Positions 7,656-19,582 are shown, numbered from the stretch's first letter. The stretch: 64,000 nt of DNA from Gp7-AA6 sp036395755 (GCA_036395755.1 DASWCZ010000023.1:1-64000), one strand, 5' to 3'. Program-made: numbers and translations. Notes: a model not told the origin generated them from the letters alone.

Positions 7656-8792
7656 CTACCAACTCACGGCAAATCCCGCCGGCGCGATCAATGTCGCGAG
7701 GGCGAGGGCGACCCAGGGCCGATCCCGCGAGAGGCGCGCGAGCGCGACGCCGATCGCAGCGCAAGCGAACAGTCCGAGATCGATCGAATGGCGGCTTCCT
7801 CCGTAGGGGTACAAACGGAGCAGGCCCCCCGCGCCGGCGAGCACGAAGGGTGACAGGAGCAGGATCGTCGACGGCTGCCGTTTCGCCACGAGCAGCGCGG
7901 CGCCGCAGACGAAAAGAAGGCCAGCGACGATCGCCGCGGCAGGAGTGGAAAACAGGAAGTGGAACAGGGCGGCCGTCTGCCGCCCGAGAAACACGAGCGC
8001 GCTCTCCTCCTTGCCGTGAAAATAGCTGGCCCGCAGCCAGCCCGCTTGCGCTTCCTGCTCGAGCCGGCCGCCGCGGAGTTTCGAGACGTGGCTCGCGTAC
8101 AGAAGCAGGAAAACCGCCGCGACCGCCGCCTGGGAGACGAACCACACCCGGACGAGCCGCGGATCCGAGCGTTCCGCTCGAAGTCGAGCCGCGCCGTACA
8201 CGACCGCAGCGATCGCGAAGCGCAAAGCCGCGTAGTGAGACAGCAAAGCGAGTCCCGCCAGCGCCGCGGAGACGGCCAACCAACGCGACGACGCTTTCCG
8301 AAAAGCCAATTCCAGAGCGGCGAGCGAGGACGCGACGAGCCAGAGCATGAGCGAATAGCCCCGCAATTCTGACGACAGCAGGACGAACGACGGGAGAAAG
8401 GCGAGGAGAGCGAGCATCAGGAGAGCCGAAGATTTCCCGAAGAGAGAGGCGCCCCACTTGTACGCCGTCCAGAGGAATGCGGTTCCACAGGCGGCGGGGA
8501 GCAGACACAACTGCCACCCGGGACCCACGATCCGCTGCCAGAAGTAGAGCAGAAGCTCGAACAGCGGGGGGTGCGCGTTGGTCAGCGTGGCCCGGTAGGT
8601 GTCGACGACGGTGGCCTTGCGAGCGATGTCCAAGTGCAGCGCCTCGTCGGGAGTCACGAAGGAGCGTCGAGCGGCCAGCAACCGGGCCGCCAGGCCGAGG
8701 ACGACGAAGAGAAGCGCCAGGGCGTCGGCACGAGCGTCGGCACGGGTTCCCTCGCGCTCTCGGATCCCGGAGATCGCGGCGGGGACGGTCAC
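7656..8792 (-). CDS. GT39/ArnT-like polytopic glycosyltransferase
   Basis: A 378-residue membrane protein with about nine or ten predicted helices. The first outer loop has the acidic pair of the GT-C fold (VTPDEALHLD), followed by NAHPPLFELLLYFWQ, a hallmark of dolichyl/undecaprenyl-phosphate-sugar dependent transferases of the PMT_2/ArnT group. It starts with a GTG that overlaps the mqnA stop codon as GTGA, so it is translated as the second gene of that pair. The acceptor is unknown, and no functional link to menaquinone is evident. Confidence 0.75.
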   Translation of the reverse strand: MTVPAAISGIREREGTRADARADALALLFVVLGLAARLLAARRSFVTPDEALHLDIARKATVVDTYRATLTNAHPPLFELLLYFWQRIVGPGWQLCLLPAACGTAFLWTAYKWGASLFGKSSALLMLALLAFLPSFVLLSSELRGYSLMLWLVASSLAALELAFRKASSRWLAVSAALAGLALLSHYAALRFAIAAVVYGAARLRAERSDPRLVRVWFVSQAAVAAVFLLLYASHVSKLRGGRLEQEAQAGWLRASYFHGKEESALVFLGRQTAALFHFLFSTPAAAIVAGLLFVCGAALLVAKRQPSTILLLSPFVLAGAGGLLRLYPYGGSRHSIDLGLFACAAIGVALARLSRDRPWVALALATLIAPAGFAVSW

Positions 8793-9568
8793 GGCGACGA
8801 TCGAGCATCCGATGTGAGCTCGAGAGGCCGTACCCGTTCGATCAGCCCCTCCTGCGCCGCCAGCCGGTAGAAGAGATCCAGTCCGGCGAGGTCTCCGGCG
8901 TCCAGCTCGTAGTGGAGCGAGTGGCGCAGATAGTCCTCGACGACCGCCTCCGAGAGGCCCGACTCGGCGGCCTCCCGAGAAACGAGAAGCGCAAAGTTGC
9001 GCCGGCCCGCGTCATAGGACGCCCGGACGATCTCCGCCGCCTCCTGTTCCGGCACGCCCTCGCGTACCGCCCAGAAAGCGAAGACGAACGGATGGCCGGA
9101 GAACGCTCTCCACTCCGCGGCGAGGTCCAGGACGACGTGACCGTTCAACCGCGTTTTGAGCGCCGGGTCGCCGATGACGAGAGAAGCATCCGCCTCGCCG
9201 CGGCCGTCCCGGTACTCCGGCTCCACGCCGTACCGGCGCTTCAGCAGGAGCCGCGTCAACACGGCCGAGGTTCGCGATGCCGGATCGAGACCGACCGAGC
9301 GAATCTTCTCGCGCGACACCTTCGAGACCAGGAGAACCGAGCGCACCTCGGAAGCCGCGGCGATGCCGAGGCCGCCCACGACCCGGAGGCCGGCAATCCG
9401 CTGGTACTCGATCGAGGGAATGAGCCCGACGTCGGCCTCGCCCGAGGCGAGCTTGTCCGCGCAAGCGGACGGAAGGTCGCGGGAGACAACGACGCCGGGA
9501 GGTGGATTTTCGAGGAGGCCCCAGATCAGGGGGCGGGCGTTGACGAAATCGACGACGGAGAAGCGCAT
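8789..9568 (-). CDS. mqnA: chorismate dehydratase (menaquinone biosynthesis)
   Basis: MqnA converts chorismate to 3-enolpyruvyl-benzoate, the entry step of the futalosine pathway. The 259-residue sequence has VDFVNARPLIWGL at the N-terminus and ADVGLIPSIEYQRI, the periplasmic-binding-like substrate site of the family, then VGLDPASRTSAVLTRLLL and DASLVIGDPAL. It pairs with mqnC 2 kb away on the same strand. The downstream glycosyltransferase gene is translationally coupled to it. Confidence 0.93.
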   Translation of the reverse strand: MRFSVVDFVNARPLIWGLLENPPPGVVVSRDLPSACADKLASGEADVGLIPSIEYQRIAGLRVVGGLGIAAASEVRSVLLVSKVSREKIRSVGLDPASRTSAVLTRLLLKRRYGVEPEYRDGRGEADASLVIGDPALKTRLNGHVVLDLAAEWRAFSGHPFVFAFWAVREGVPEQEAAEIVRASYDAGRRNFALLVSREAAESGLSEAVVEDYLRHSLHYELDAGDLAGLDLFYRLAAQEGLIERVRPLELTSDARSSP

Positions 9569-9582
9569 CAGTGTTCTTTACT

Positions 9583-9682
9583 GTCATCCCGAGCGAGCTT
9601 CTTCACCGTCATCCCGAGCGAAGCGAGGGATCTCAACTCGCGGAATTCCGAGATCCCTCGGGGCTATGCCCCTCGGGATGAC
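9583..9682. repeat. palindromic GTCATCCCGAGCG intergenic repeat
   Basis: A full copy at 9608-9682 begins GTCATCCCGAGCGAAGCGAG and ends with the inverse (CCTCGGGATGAC). Between these lie GGGATCTC and GAGATCCC, giving a long hairpin. A partial copy starts at 9583. This is the type of dispersed REP/MITE-like element scattered in many bacterial genomes. It lies between the convergent 3' end of rho and the 5' end of mqnA, and might also stop transcription. Confidence 0.8.
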
Positions 9683-9713
9683 GAGGGAGCCCCTCGGGTT
9701 GACAAGGGAGGCG

Positions 9714-11072
9714 CTACCCCTGGCTCATCAGGTTCAGGAACTCACCATTCGTCTTGGTCTTCTCGAGCTTCTCGGTCAGAAGCTCCATCGCCTCGACGGT
9801 CGAGAGCGGGTTCAGCACCTTGCGGAGCACCCACACGCGGTTCAGCTCTGCCTTGTCCATCAGGAGCTCTTCCTTCCGGGTGCCCGACTTGTTGAGGTCG
9901 ATGGCCGGGAAGACGCGCTTGTCGACGAGCTTCCGGTCGAGGTGCGTCTCCATGTTGCCGGTCCCCTTGAACTCCTCGAAGATGACGTCGTCCATCCGGG
10001 ATCCCGTGTCGATGAGCGCGGTTGCGATGATCGTGAGCGACCCGCCCTCCTCGACGTTGCGTGCCGCTCCGAAGAAGCGCTTGGGGCGCTGCAGGGCGTT
10101 GGAGTCGACGCCGCCGGACAACACCTTGCCCGACGGAGGGACGATCGCGTTGTAGGCACGCGCGAGGCGTGTGATCGAGTCGAGCAGGATGACGACGTCT
10201 CTCTTATGCTCGACTAACCTCTTGGCCTTCTCGATCACCATCTCGGCGACCTGGACGTGACGCGCAGCGGGCTCGTCGAACGTGGAAGAGATGACCTCGC
10301 CCTTGACGGATCGCTGCATGTCCGTCACCTCTTCGGGGCGCTCGTCGATGAGCAGCACGATCAGCGTGATCTCGGGGTGGTTCGTGGAGACCGAGTTCGC
10401 GATCGCCTGGAGGATCATCGTCTTGCCGGTGCGCGGCGCCGCCACGATCAAGCCGCGCTGGCCCTTGCCGACCGGGGCGACCAGGTCGAGGACGCGCGCC
10501 GACATGTTGGCCGGCACTTCGAGCTTGATGCGGTCCTGCGGATAGAGGGGCGTCAGGTTGTCGAAGAAGATCTTCTCGCGCGCGACGTCGGGGTGCTCGA
10601 AGTTGACCGCTTCGACCTTGATGAGAGCGAAGTAGCGCTCCCCCTCTTTCGGCGGCCGGATCTGTCCGGACACGGTGTCGCCGGTGCGGAGGTCGAACTT
10701 GCGGATCTGCGAAGGCGAGACGTATATGTCGTCCGGCCCCGGCAGGTAGTTGTACTCGGGAGCGCGCAGGAATCCGAAACCGTCGGGCAGGCACTCGAGC
10801 ACGCCCTCCGAAAAGATCAGGCCCTTCTTCTCGGTCTGCGCCTGCAGGACCTTGAAGATCAGGTCCTGCTTGCGCATTCCGGTCGCGTTCTCGACCTCCA
10901 GGTCTTTCGCGATCTTCAGGAGCTGCGGGATCTTGATCTCGTGCAGCGCCCGGATGTCGAGCGTGTCGCCCGGCTCCACGGCGAGGTCTTCACCGGCCGC
11001 GTCCGGCAGACCTTCCATGGGAGGCTCGAGGGTCTCGACGTCGGAATCGTTGTTGGATCTCTTTCTGACCAT
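9714..11072 (-). CDS. rho: transcription termination factor Rho
   Basis: Hexameric RNA helicase that ends transcription. The 452-residue product has an acidic N-terminal extension, the Rho N domain (LKIAKDLEVENATGMRKQDLIF), the cold-shock-like RNA-binding domain (GFGFLRAPEYNYLPGPDDIYVSPSQIRKFDLRTGD) and the RecA-like ATPase with APRTGKTM as Walker A, LLIDERPEEVTDM and RLARAYN. It is an ordinary full-length Rho. The gene stands alone on the minus strand, 84 bases downstream of lon. Confidence 0.98.
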   Translation of the reverse strand: MVRKRSNNDSDVETLEPPMEGLPDAAGEDLAVEPGDTLDIRALHEIKIPQLLKIAKDLEVENATGMRKQDLIFKVLQAQTEKKGLIFSEGVLECLPDGFGFLRAPEYNYLPGPDDIYVSPSQIRKFDLRTGDTVSGQIRPPKEGERYFALIKVEAVNFEHPDVAREKIFFDNLTPLYPQDRIKLEVPANMSARVLDLVAPVGKGQRGLIVAAPRTGKTMILQAIANSVSTNHPEITLIVLLIDERPEEVTDMQRSVKGEVISSTFDEPAARHVQVAEMVIEKAKRLVEHKRDVVILLDSITRLARAYNAIVPPSGKVLSGGVDSNALQRPKRFFGAARNVEEGGSLTIIATALIDTGSRMDDVIFEEFKGTGNMETHLDRKLVDKRVFPAIDLNKSGTRKEELLMDKAELNRVWVLRKVLNPLSTVEAMELLTEKLEKTKTNGEFLNLMSQG

Positions 11073-11156
11073 GACTTCTCCTCGGATCTGGGATGAAGCG
11101 TGCGGCGGACACCGTCACGCGGTGTTCAATCGGTGGTGCGGACTATCCGAGCCTTT

Positions 11157-13559
<2,403 letters not shown>

Positions 13560-13632
13560 GGAGCTGTTGGTCCTTCCCTGGCCCCGGAGGCGGCGAACCG
13601 CGCGGGGCGCGGCGTCCAAGGGTGGAGAGGCT

Positions 13633-14877
13633 CTACCCCGCCTTGCGGAGAATCGTGATGGGGTTCGTGTGGTGCTTGACCACGTCCTTGGTAATGACGC
13701 ACTCCTCGATGTCCTCGTCCGACGGGATCTGGTACATCACGTCGAGCATGAGGTCCTCGATGATGATCTTCAAACCCCGTGCCCCGACGTTCCTGGCCAG
13801 AGCTTCCTCGGCGATGGCTTCGATGGCGTCATCGGTAAAACGAAGCTGGACGTTCTCGAATTCCAGCATCGTCTGGTACTGCTTGACGAGCGAGTTCTTG
13901 GGCTCCCTCAGGATCTCGACCAGGGCGCCCTGATCGAGCTCCGTCAGAGTCGCGACCACGGGTAGCCGGCCGACGAACTCCGGGATCATCCCGTACTTGA
14001 TCAGGTCTTCGGGATGGACCTTCTCGAGGAGGACGCTCGACCGTTTTTCCTTCTTGGTGGTGATCTTCGCGCCGAAGCCCATCGTCTTCTCGGTCATGCG
14101 GCGGCTGATGATGTCCTCGAGGCCGACGAATGCCCCTCCGCAGAGGAACAGGATGTTCGTCGTGTCGATCTGGATGAACTCCTGGTGCGGGTGCTTACGG
14201 CCCCCCTGCGGCGGCACGTTGGCGACCGTCCCCTCCAGGATCTTCAAGAGCGCCTGCTGGACCCCTTCCCCCGAGACGTCGCGGGTGATCGACGGGTTCT
14301 CCCCCTTGCGGGCGATCTTGTCCACCTCGTCGATGTAGACGATCCCGCGCTCGGTCTTGTCCTTGTCGTTGCCGGCCGCCTGGTAGAGCTTCAGGATGAT
14401 GTTCTCGACGTCCTCGCCAACGTAACCCGCCTCGGTCAACGTGGTGGCGTCGACGATCGTGAACGGCACGGACAGGAGCTTGGCCAGGGTCTGCGCGAGG
14501 AGGGTCTTGCCGGTCCCGGTCGGCCCGATCAGGAGAATGTTCGATTTCTGGAGCTCGACGTCTAACTTGCGATTCTTTTCCAGGTAGTCGATTCGCTTGT
14601 AGTGGTTGTAGACGGCGACAGCGAGCTTTTTCTTGGCCTGTTCCTGCCCGATGACGTAGCCGTCCAGGAACTCCTTGATTTCTTTCGGCTTGGGGAGCTT
14701 GGCCTCAGGGGTCTGGGTCTCGAGGACTCGATCCTCGGCGATGATGTCGAGGCAGATGTCGACGCACTCGTCGCAGATGTAGACCGTGGGACCCGCGATG
14801 AGCTTTTTGACGTCCCTCTGGCTCTTGTTGCAGAAGGAACAGCGAAGGACGTCGCCGTTACCGCCTTTCTTCGACAT
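13633..14877 (-). CDS. clpX: ATP-dependent Clp protease ATP-binding subunit ClpX
   Basis: Unfoldase that feeds ClpP. The 414 residues hold the N-terminal zinc finger (CSFCNKSQRDVKKLIAGPTVYICDECVDIC), Walker A GPTGTGKTLLA, IVYIDEVDKIARK, sensor regions and the RYGMIPEFVGRLPV-like segment (KYGMIPEFVGRLPV). The protein is complete. The 242 bases between clpX and clpP hold nothing recognisable. Confidence 0.98.
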   Translation of the reverse strand: MSKKGGNGDVLRCSFCNKSQRDVKKLIAGPTVYICDECVDICLDIIAEDRVLETQTPEAKLPKPKEIKEFLDGYVIGQEQAKKKLAVAVYNHYKRIDYLEKNRKLDVELQKSNILLIGPTGTGKTLLAQTLAKLLSVPFTIVDATTLTEAGYVGEDVENIILKLYQAAGNDKDKTERGIVYIDEVDKIARKGENPSITRDVSGEGVQQALLKILEGTVANVPPQGGRKHPHQEFIQIDTTNILFLCGGAFVGLEDIISRRMTEKTMGFGAKITTKKEKRSSVLLEKVHPEDLIKYGMIPEFVGRLPVVATLTELDQGALVEILREPKNSLVKQYQTMLEFENVQLRFTDDAIEAIAEEALARNVGARGLKIIIEDLMLDVMYQIPSDEDIEECVITKDVVKHHTNPITILRKAG

Positions 14878-15119
14878 TCTGCCTCCGGGAAGGGACAGGG
14901 AATTCTAGGCGCGCGGTCGCGGACGAGTCAACGGTTCCCTTTTCCCTTTCCATGACTGTAGCACAGCCCCCTCGAAGCTTAACGTCTCTGCCGTCAGCCT
15001 ATTCCATACGACGGAAGTCGATCCCATCTCCAACCCAAAGCACATACCGTTCCAGCGCCGGAACGCCGGTGCGTTGATCGAAAGGCGGACGTGCTCGCGG
15101 CGCGACGCCTCGATTTCGG

Positions 15120-15731
15120 CTATCCCGCGGCTTTCAGAGCGACGTCGTCGCGCCGATGGTAGATCGAGTCGACGAGGCCGTACTTCTTCGCTTCCTCCGC
15201 TTCGAGGATGTAGTCGCGGTCGGTGTCCTTCGCGATCTTTTCGATCGACTGACCGGTGTGATTCGAGAGGAGCTTGTTGATCTGGTCGCGCAGCTTCAAC
15301 ATGTCCTTCGCGTGGATCTCGATGTCCGCGGTCTGACCTTGCAGACCCGTCGTCCACGGCTGGTGGATCAGGAAACGCGAGTTGGGCAGCGCGTAGCGCT
15401 TTCCGGGCGCGCCGGCCGCCATGAGAACCGCCGCAAACGACGCCGCCTGCCCGATGCAGATCGTGGAGACGTCCGGCTTCACGTACTGCATGGTGTCGTA
15501 GATCGCGAAGCCCGCCGACGTCACGCCCCCCGGCGAGTTGATGTAGAAGGAAATGTCCTTGTCGGGGTTCTCGGATTCCAGGAAGAGCATCTGGGCGATG
15601 ATCAGATTCGCGATCTGGTCGTCGATCGGAGTGCCCAGGAAGATGACGTTGTCTTTGAGCAAGCGCGAGTAGATGTCGTATGCGCGCTCCCCCCGGCTCG
15701 TCTGCTCGATCACCATCGGTACGAGAACCAT
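15120..15731 (-). CDS. clpP: ATP-dependent Clp protease proteolytic subunit
   Basis: Serine protease barrel. From the chosen ATG the protein is 203 residues, MVLVPMVIEQTSRGERAYDIYSRLLK, the normal ClpP start, preceded by a GGGAGG site. The catalytic triad is visible: Ser in GQAASFAAVL, His in FLIHQPW and Asp in KDTDRDY. An alternative ATG at 15758 adds nine residues, and an open frame to 16100 overlaps tig and is not credible. GQAASF has Phe where Met is usual. It lies 71 bases after tig. Confidence 0.96.
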   Translation of the reverse strand: MVLVPMVIEQTSRGERAYDIYSRLLKDNVIFLGTPIDDQIANLIIAQMLFLESENPDKDISFYINSPGGVTSAGFAIYDTMQYVKPDVSTICIGQAASFAAVLMAAGAPGKRYALPNSRFLIHQPWTTGLQGQTADIEIHAKDMLKLRDQINKLLSNHTGQSIEKIAKDTDRDYILEAEEAKKYGLVDSIYHRRDDVALKAAG

Positions 15732-15802
15732 TCCGCCTCCCTCGTGGTCGTCTTCCATGCCCTCAACCCTTCGTTGCACGCGGCCAATCCTCCGCCCCGC
15801 GC

Positions 15803-17137
15803 TCACGGCCGCTCCACCGGCTCCATCGAGGGTAGCACCCGCGCGGAGGAGATCAAGAGATCGAGCGCCTGGGAGAGGCGCATTTCGTCCCGAAGGGCTT
15901 CGAGCCCGTCGTTTTTCGCGAGACGCTCGCGCAGCTCCGAGGTCTCCACGCCGCGCCGCGCCGCGGCGCGCCGGATCTCCGCTTCGAGCTCCGTGTCGGT
16001 GATCGCGATCTCCTCGCGGCGGGCGATTGCATCGAGAGCCAGGTACTCGCGGACCCTCCGTTCGGCGCCCGGCCGGGCGTCCTCCTTGACTCTTTCCCAC
16101 TCGACTTCCTTCGCGTCGACCCCGTTCGCCGCGAGATAGCGCGCGTACTCCCGCAGAGACGCGTTCAGCTCGGACTCGACGAGCACTTCCGGCGTGGGGA
16201 CGGCCGTCTTCGCCAGGATCGTGCCGAGGATGTCGTGTCGAAACTTCCGACGGCGACCCGACTCTTTCTCCTGCCGCAGGTTCGCGCGGACTTTCTCGCG
16301 AAGAGTCTCGGCGCTCGGCGGGTGCAGGCCCGCGGGGCCTGTCCCCGCCACCGCGCGCGCGAATTCATCGTCGAGAGGCGGCAGCCGCTTCTCCTTGAGC
16401 GCGACGAGCGTCACTTCGTAGTCGACTGTCTTCCCGCGGAAGTTCTCGTTCGGAAACTCGTCCGGGAAGGTCTTGCGAAACGGCCGTGTCTCCCCGGGCA
16501 GCGCGCCGGTCAGGGCTTCGTTGATCTCGGGCATGGAGTCGGAATGGCCGACCTCGAGGGTGATCTTCTCGTCCCGGAACGTGCGTGGGTTCTGGCCGGG
16601 TTCCAAGATTTCGACGAATCGTCCCGCGATGTCCGCGACCGCGTAGTCCCCGGCTGCCGCGCGCCGTCCCTCGATCGGATGGAACTCCGCGTGCGACTCG
16701 CGGATTCGATCGAGAACTCCGGAGACCTCCTCCTCGGACGGCTCGGTGGACACGTCCTCGACCGGAATCCCACGGTACTCCCCCGGGTCGACGACCGGCT
16801 TCAAGTCGAGGTGCGCGGAGAAGCGGATCGGCCCGGGCTGGCTCCATTCGAGGTTTTCGACCCGGGGAGAGCCCAGGATCACGAGGTTTTTCTCCTCGAT
16901 GGCGGAGGAGAGCGCCGCGGGGAGGAGCCTCTCCAGCACTTCCTCGCGGATCTCCCCGGCGAACCGCTGCACGACGAGATGCTCCGGTACGTGGCCGCGA
17001 CGGAACCCGGGCATCGCCGCGCGCCGGGCAAAAGCGCGCGCGACAGCGCCGTAAGTCCGCTCGACGTCTTCGGCGGGGACCTCGATCTCGAGCGTCGTCG
17101 AGGTCTGCGACTCCTCGCGCATATTCCGAACCACCAT
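15803..17137 (-). CDS. tig: trigger factor
   Basis: Ribosome-bound chaperone with peptidyl-prolyl isomerase activity. The 444-residue protein has the N-terminal ribosome-binding domain with the signature region GFRRGHVPEHLVVQRFAGEI, a PPIase-like middle domain (about 150-245: GDYAVADIAGRFVEI, then RKTFPDEFPNENFRGKTVDYEVTL) and the helical C-terminal arms. The ribosome loop reads MPGFRRGHVP against the usual GFRxGKxP, a mild variant. It is the first gene of tig-clpP-clpX-lon. Confidence 0.94.
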   Translation of the reverse strand: MVVRNMREESQTSTTLEIEVPAEDVERTYGAVARAFARRAAMPGFRRGHVPEHLVVQRFAGEIREEVLERLLPAALSSAIEEKNLVILGSPRVENLEWSQPGPIRFSAHLDLKPVVDPGEYRGIPVEDVSTEPSEEEVSGVLDRIRESHAEFHPIEGRRAAAGDYAVADIAGRFVEILEPGQNPRTFRDEKITLEVGHSDSMPEINEALTGALPGETRPFRKTFPDEFPNENFRGKTVDYEVTLVALKEKRLPPLDDEFARAVAGTGPAGLHPPSAETLREKVRANLRQEKESGRRRKFRHDILGTILAKTAVPTPEVLVESELNASLREYARYLAANGVDAKEVEWERVKEDARPGAERRVREYLALDAIARREEIAITDTELEAEIRRAAARRGVETSELRERLAKNDGLEALRDEMRLSQALDLLISSARVLPSMEPVERP

Positions 17138-17202
17138 GGCGAAAGGAGTCTACTGGACGAGGGCCGGCGAGCCGACGAGCCGTCGCGGCTCTCGCCGGGC
17201 GG

Positions 17203-18765
17203 TCAGGTTCGCGGCGAGATTCTCCGTGAAGCGGGCCGCGGTCGGCTCACCCGGATGCGCGGCGCGGGCGCGGGAGGAGCGGCGGAAGCGAGCGCGGTGG
17301 AGACCGCCGCGAGAACGTCGATCCTCCCCCAACCGAACACCGGGTTGGGGATCGCCGAGCCGGGGACGTCGCCGCACGACTGCTCCGACGTCAGGCCGAC
17401 GGCCGTCGCGCGGAGGAGCGCTTCGGTTTCGGGAACGTGGTTCGCCAGCCAGGGCGCGGCCGACCAGATGAGCGCCACCGCGCCGGAAACGTGCGGGGTC
17501 GCCATCGACGTCCCGGAGAACCGCGTGTAGGCCGCCCCGGGCACCGACGATCGGATCTCGACTCCGGGCGCAACCACGTCCGGCTTTATGCGATTCGAGC
17601 CGTCGACGGTCACCGGGCCGCGGCTGCTGAAGCTCGCGATCGTGTCGGACAGAGTCGTCGCGCCGACGGAGAACGCGGCGTCGTAGAAGCCCGGGACGGT
17701 GTCGACCGTCGAGCAGGCCGAACCGCTGTTTCCGGCCGCGACCGACAGAAAAATGCCCGCCGCCCTCGTGTTCTCGACGACGGCGCGCAGGACGTCCGGA
17801 TCCGTACATCCTTCGCTCGGCGGACACCCCCAGGAATTGCTGATGACGTCCGCCCCGAGATCGGGCCGCGGATTCGCGCCCGCGGAATCGGTCGGAGCCA
17901 GGAAGAACTGGAAGCACTCGGTGTAGCGGGCGGGGGTGCCGTCGCCCCGGTCCATGTTCCGACAGGCGATCCAGCGGGCCCCCGGCGCCATGCCGATCTG
18001 GTTGTCGCCCCCGTCCGTCCCCACCGCGGTGCCGGTCACGTGCGACCCGTGCGAGCTGTCGTCGCAGGGAACGGCGGAATCCGTTCCGCAGGGATTGCCC
18101 GGGTTCGCCGTGTGGATCGAATCGTGCCAGTTGTACGCGTGCGAAACCGAATCGCCGTCGAACCCGCGATAGCGATTCTTCAGCGCCGGGTGCTCCCAGT
18201 CGACACCGGTGTCCGCGATTCCCACGACCACGCCCTGGCCCGTGAAGCCGAGACTCCAGACCGAAGGGGCGTGCACGAGATCCAGGCTCGCTTCGATCGC
18301 GGTCGCGGACAACGGCGCAACCTCTGCGCCCTGTCTCCGCGGAAGGACCATGTGGGCCGGGCGGTTCGCGGCGACGAGCGCGACGTCGTCGCGGGACGCG
18401 AGTTCGTCGGCGAGAGGCCGGTCGGATTCAACCGCGATCATGTTGACCAGATAGAACGCCTGAAAGCGTGCGCCAGCTCGTTCGAGGCGGCGGCGGAGAG
18501 GCGCCTGCGTGGAGTCGGCCGTCGACCGCAGCGCCTCGTACACGAACCGCCTCTTCTCCGCGCGGTCCGAGATGTTCGCCGCACCGCTCAAGTCCGCCTG
18601 CCTGCGGAGAACGACGAGGACCGAAGCGGTCTCATCCGCCTGCTTGCCCGCAAAGATCTGGTCGAGGACCGCTGCGTCCGCCGCGGGAACGGGGCGCGCG
18701 AGCAGTACCAGCACCAAGATCGGGAGCAGGCGCTTCAGACTGGACACGGGAGTTTCGAAACGCAT
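17203..18765 (-). CDS. secreted subtilisin-like serine protease (S8)
   Basis: A 520-residue exported protease. The signal peptide (LLPILVLVLLARPVPAADA) is followed by a propeptide-like region (FAGKQADETASVLVVLRRQADLSG) and an S8 domain with Asp185 (GIADTGVDWEHP), His239 (SSHGSHVTG), the oxyanion-hole Asn region (SVAAGNSGS) and Ser420 (GTSMATPHVSG). The last 35 residues are Pro/Ala/Arg-rich, and a neighbouring frame stays open there, so a late frameshift is possible. A decayed copy of its N-terminus lies at 19316-19519, with PilZ genes after each. Confidence 0.93.
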   Translation of the reverse strand: MRFETPVSSLKRLLPILVLVLLARPVPAADAAVLDQIFAGKQADETASVLVVLRRQADLSGAANISDRAEKRRFVYEALRSTADSTQAPLRRRLERAGARFQAFYLVNMIAVESDRPLADELASRDDVALVAANRPAHMVLPRRQGAEVAPLSATAIEASLDLVHAPSVWSLGFTGQGVVVGIADTGVDWEHPALKNRYRGFDGDSVSHAYNWHDSIHTANPGNPCGTDSAVPCDDSSHGSHVTGTAVGTDGGDNQIGMAPGARWIACRNMDRGDGTPARYTECFQFFLAPTDSAGANPRPDLGADVISNSWGCPPSEGCTDPDVLRAVVENTRAAGIFLSVAAGNSGSACSTVDTVPGFYDAAFSVGATTLSDTIASFSSRGPVTVDGSNRIKPDVVAPGVEIRSSVPGAAYTRFSGTSMATPHVSGAVALIWSAAPWLANHVPETEALLRATAVGLTSEQSCGDVPGSAIPNPVFGWGRIDVLAAVSTALASAAPPAPAPRIRVSRPRPASRRISPRT

Positions 18766-18938
18766 CGGATGGACAAACTATGCCCCAGTACCGTACGGGT
18801 TGGCGAATTTCCGGGTCTCGCCACGCTTCTCCCGAAGGCTCGCGCGAGGTCTCACGACCATCGTCGGGGGACTCTTTCCTCGGCAAACCGTGACCCCAGT
18901 CACGGGAACCAGCCGGAAGCACGCGTTACACTCCGTGC

Positions 18939-18954
18939 ACTCCCATTGCCGTCA
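18939..18954 (+). repeat. leader repeat, copy 1, upstream of first PilZ gene
   Basis: The 16-base string ACTCCCATTGCCGTCA occurs here and again at 19632-19647. Each copy is followed within a few bases by the GGAGG ribosome-binding site of a PilZ gene. The shared leader shows that the duplication that produced the two PilZ genes included their 5' untranslated region. Confidence 0.8.
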
Positions 18955-18969
18955 CCGGAGGATCAGCCG

Positions 18970-19311
18970 ATGGCGGATCGAACAGAGAGGCGGCGTTTTG
19001 CGCGGATCCGGAGACGGTACCCGGTGGAATTCCGGGCGGCGGGAAAGACCTGCTCCGGTTTCACCCACAACCTGTCAGCGGTGGGACTGTTCATCTGCTC
19101 GGTGTACTTCCCCAGGCCTGGAACTTCGTTATCGCTGCGCATCAAGGTCGCCGAGGGTAAGAGCTTCCTGATGCGGGTCGAGGTCGTTCGGTCCTACAGG
19201 GTCCCTCAGCAGCTGACCCGTTTCGTTCCGAGCGGCTTCTGCGTTCGGTTCCAGCAGGCCCCCGAGGAGTACTTCCAGCTTTTGGCCCGCCTGTTTCGCG
19301 TCGCCGCCTGA
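18970..19311 (+). CDS. PilZ-domain protein
   Basis: A 113-residue single-domain protein. It has the c-di-GMP contact motifs of PilZ: the arginine-rich RRRFARIRRRYPVEF (RxxxR) and NLSAVG ([D/N]xSxxG), then the beta-barrel to EEYFQLLARLFRVAA. The start ATG has a GGAGG site 7 bases upstream; a much longer open frame upstream is the shadow of the subtilase gene. It is a close paralog of the gene at 19663, ending in the same QLLAxLxRVAA. Its partner is not identifiable. Confidence 0.88.
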   Translation: MADRTERRRFARIRRRYPVEFRAAGKTCSGFTHNLSAVGLFICSVYFPRPGTSLSLRIKVAEGKSFLMRVEVVRSYRVPQQLTRFVPSGFCVRFQQAPEEYFQLLARLFRVAA

Positions 19312-19315
19312 GACC

Positions 19316-19519
19316 GCGACGCACCGGCGCTCGCCGCGATCTGTCAGCGACTCATCACCGGAGAGATCCGCCTGCTGCCGCAGGACGACGAGAAAGGACG
19401 CCGTCTCACCGGACACCTTTCCCGCGAAATCCGATCGATTGTCGACGAAGAGGCGGCGAGGACCTCGCCACGAGCGCGCCCAGGAGAGACAGCGCGAAAA
19501 ACGACCGTCGAAGGATCAT
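19316..19519 (-). pseudogene. decayed 5' fragment of a subtilase gene
   Basis: The minus strand encodes a signal peptide from 19519 (MILRRSFFALSLLGALVA) and, in another frame, FAGKVSGETASFLVVLRQQADLSGDESLTDRGE. The second part closely matches FAGKQADETASVLVVLRRQADLSGAANISDRAE of the intact subtilase at 17203-18765. A frameshift separates the two parts and nothing of the catalytic domain remains. It sits between the two PilZ genes in the same relative place as the intact subtilase, so it looks like the leftover half of a tandem duplication. Confidence 0.8.
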
Positions 19520-19582
19520 CGGATGGCCTCTCCGAACCTCCCGCCGTCCCGGAATATGCGCATCATCGACCTGCAACCCTCG

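Noticed and set aside
15732..16100. Extended clpP reading of 326 residues
   Set aside because: The extra N-terminus overlaps tig and is low complexity; the ATG at 15731 matches the ClpP family start.
17150..17300. Programmed frameshift at the end of the subtilase gene
   Set aside because: Another frame stays open over the last residues, but no slippery site or conserved domain supports it.
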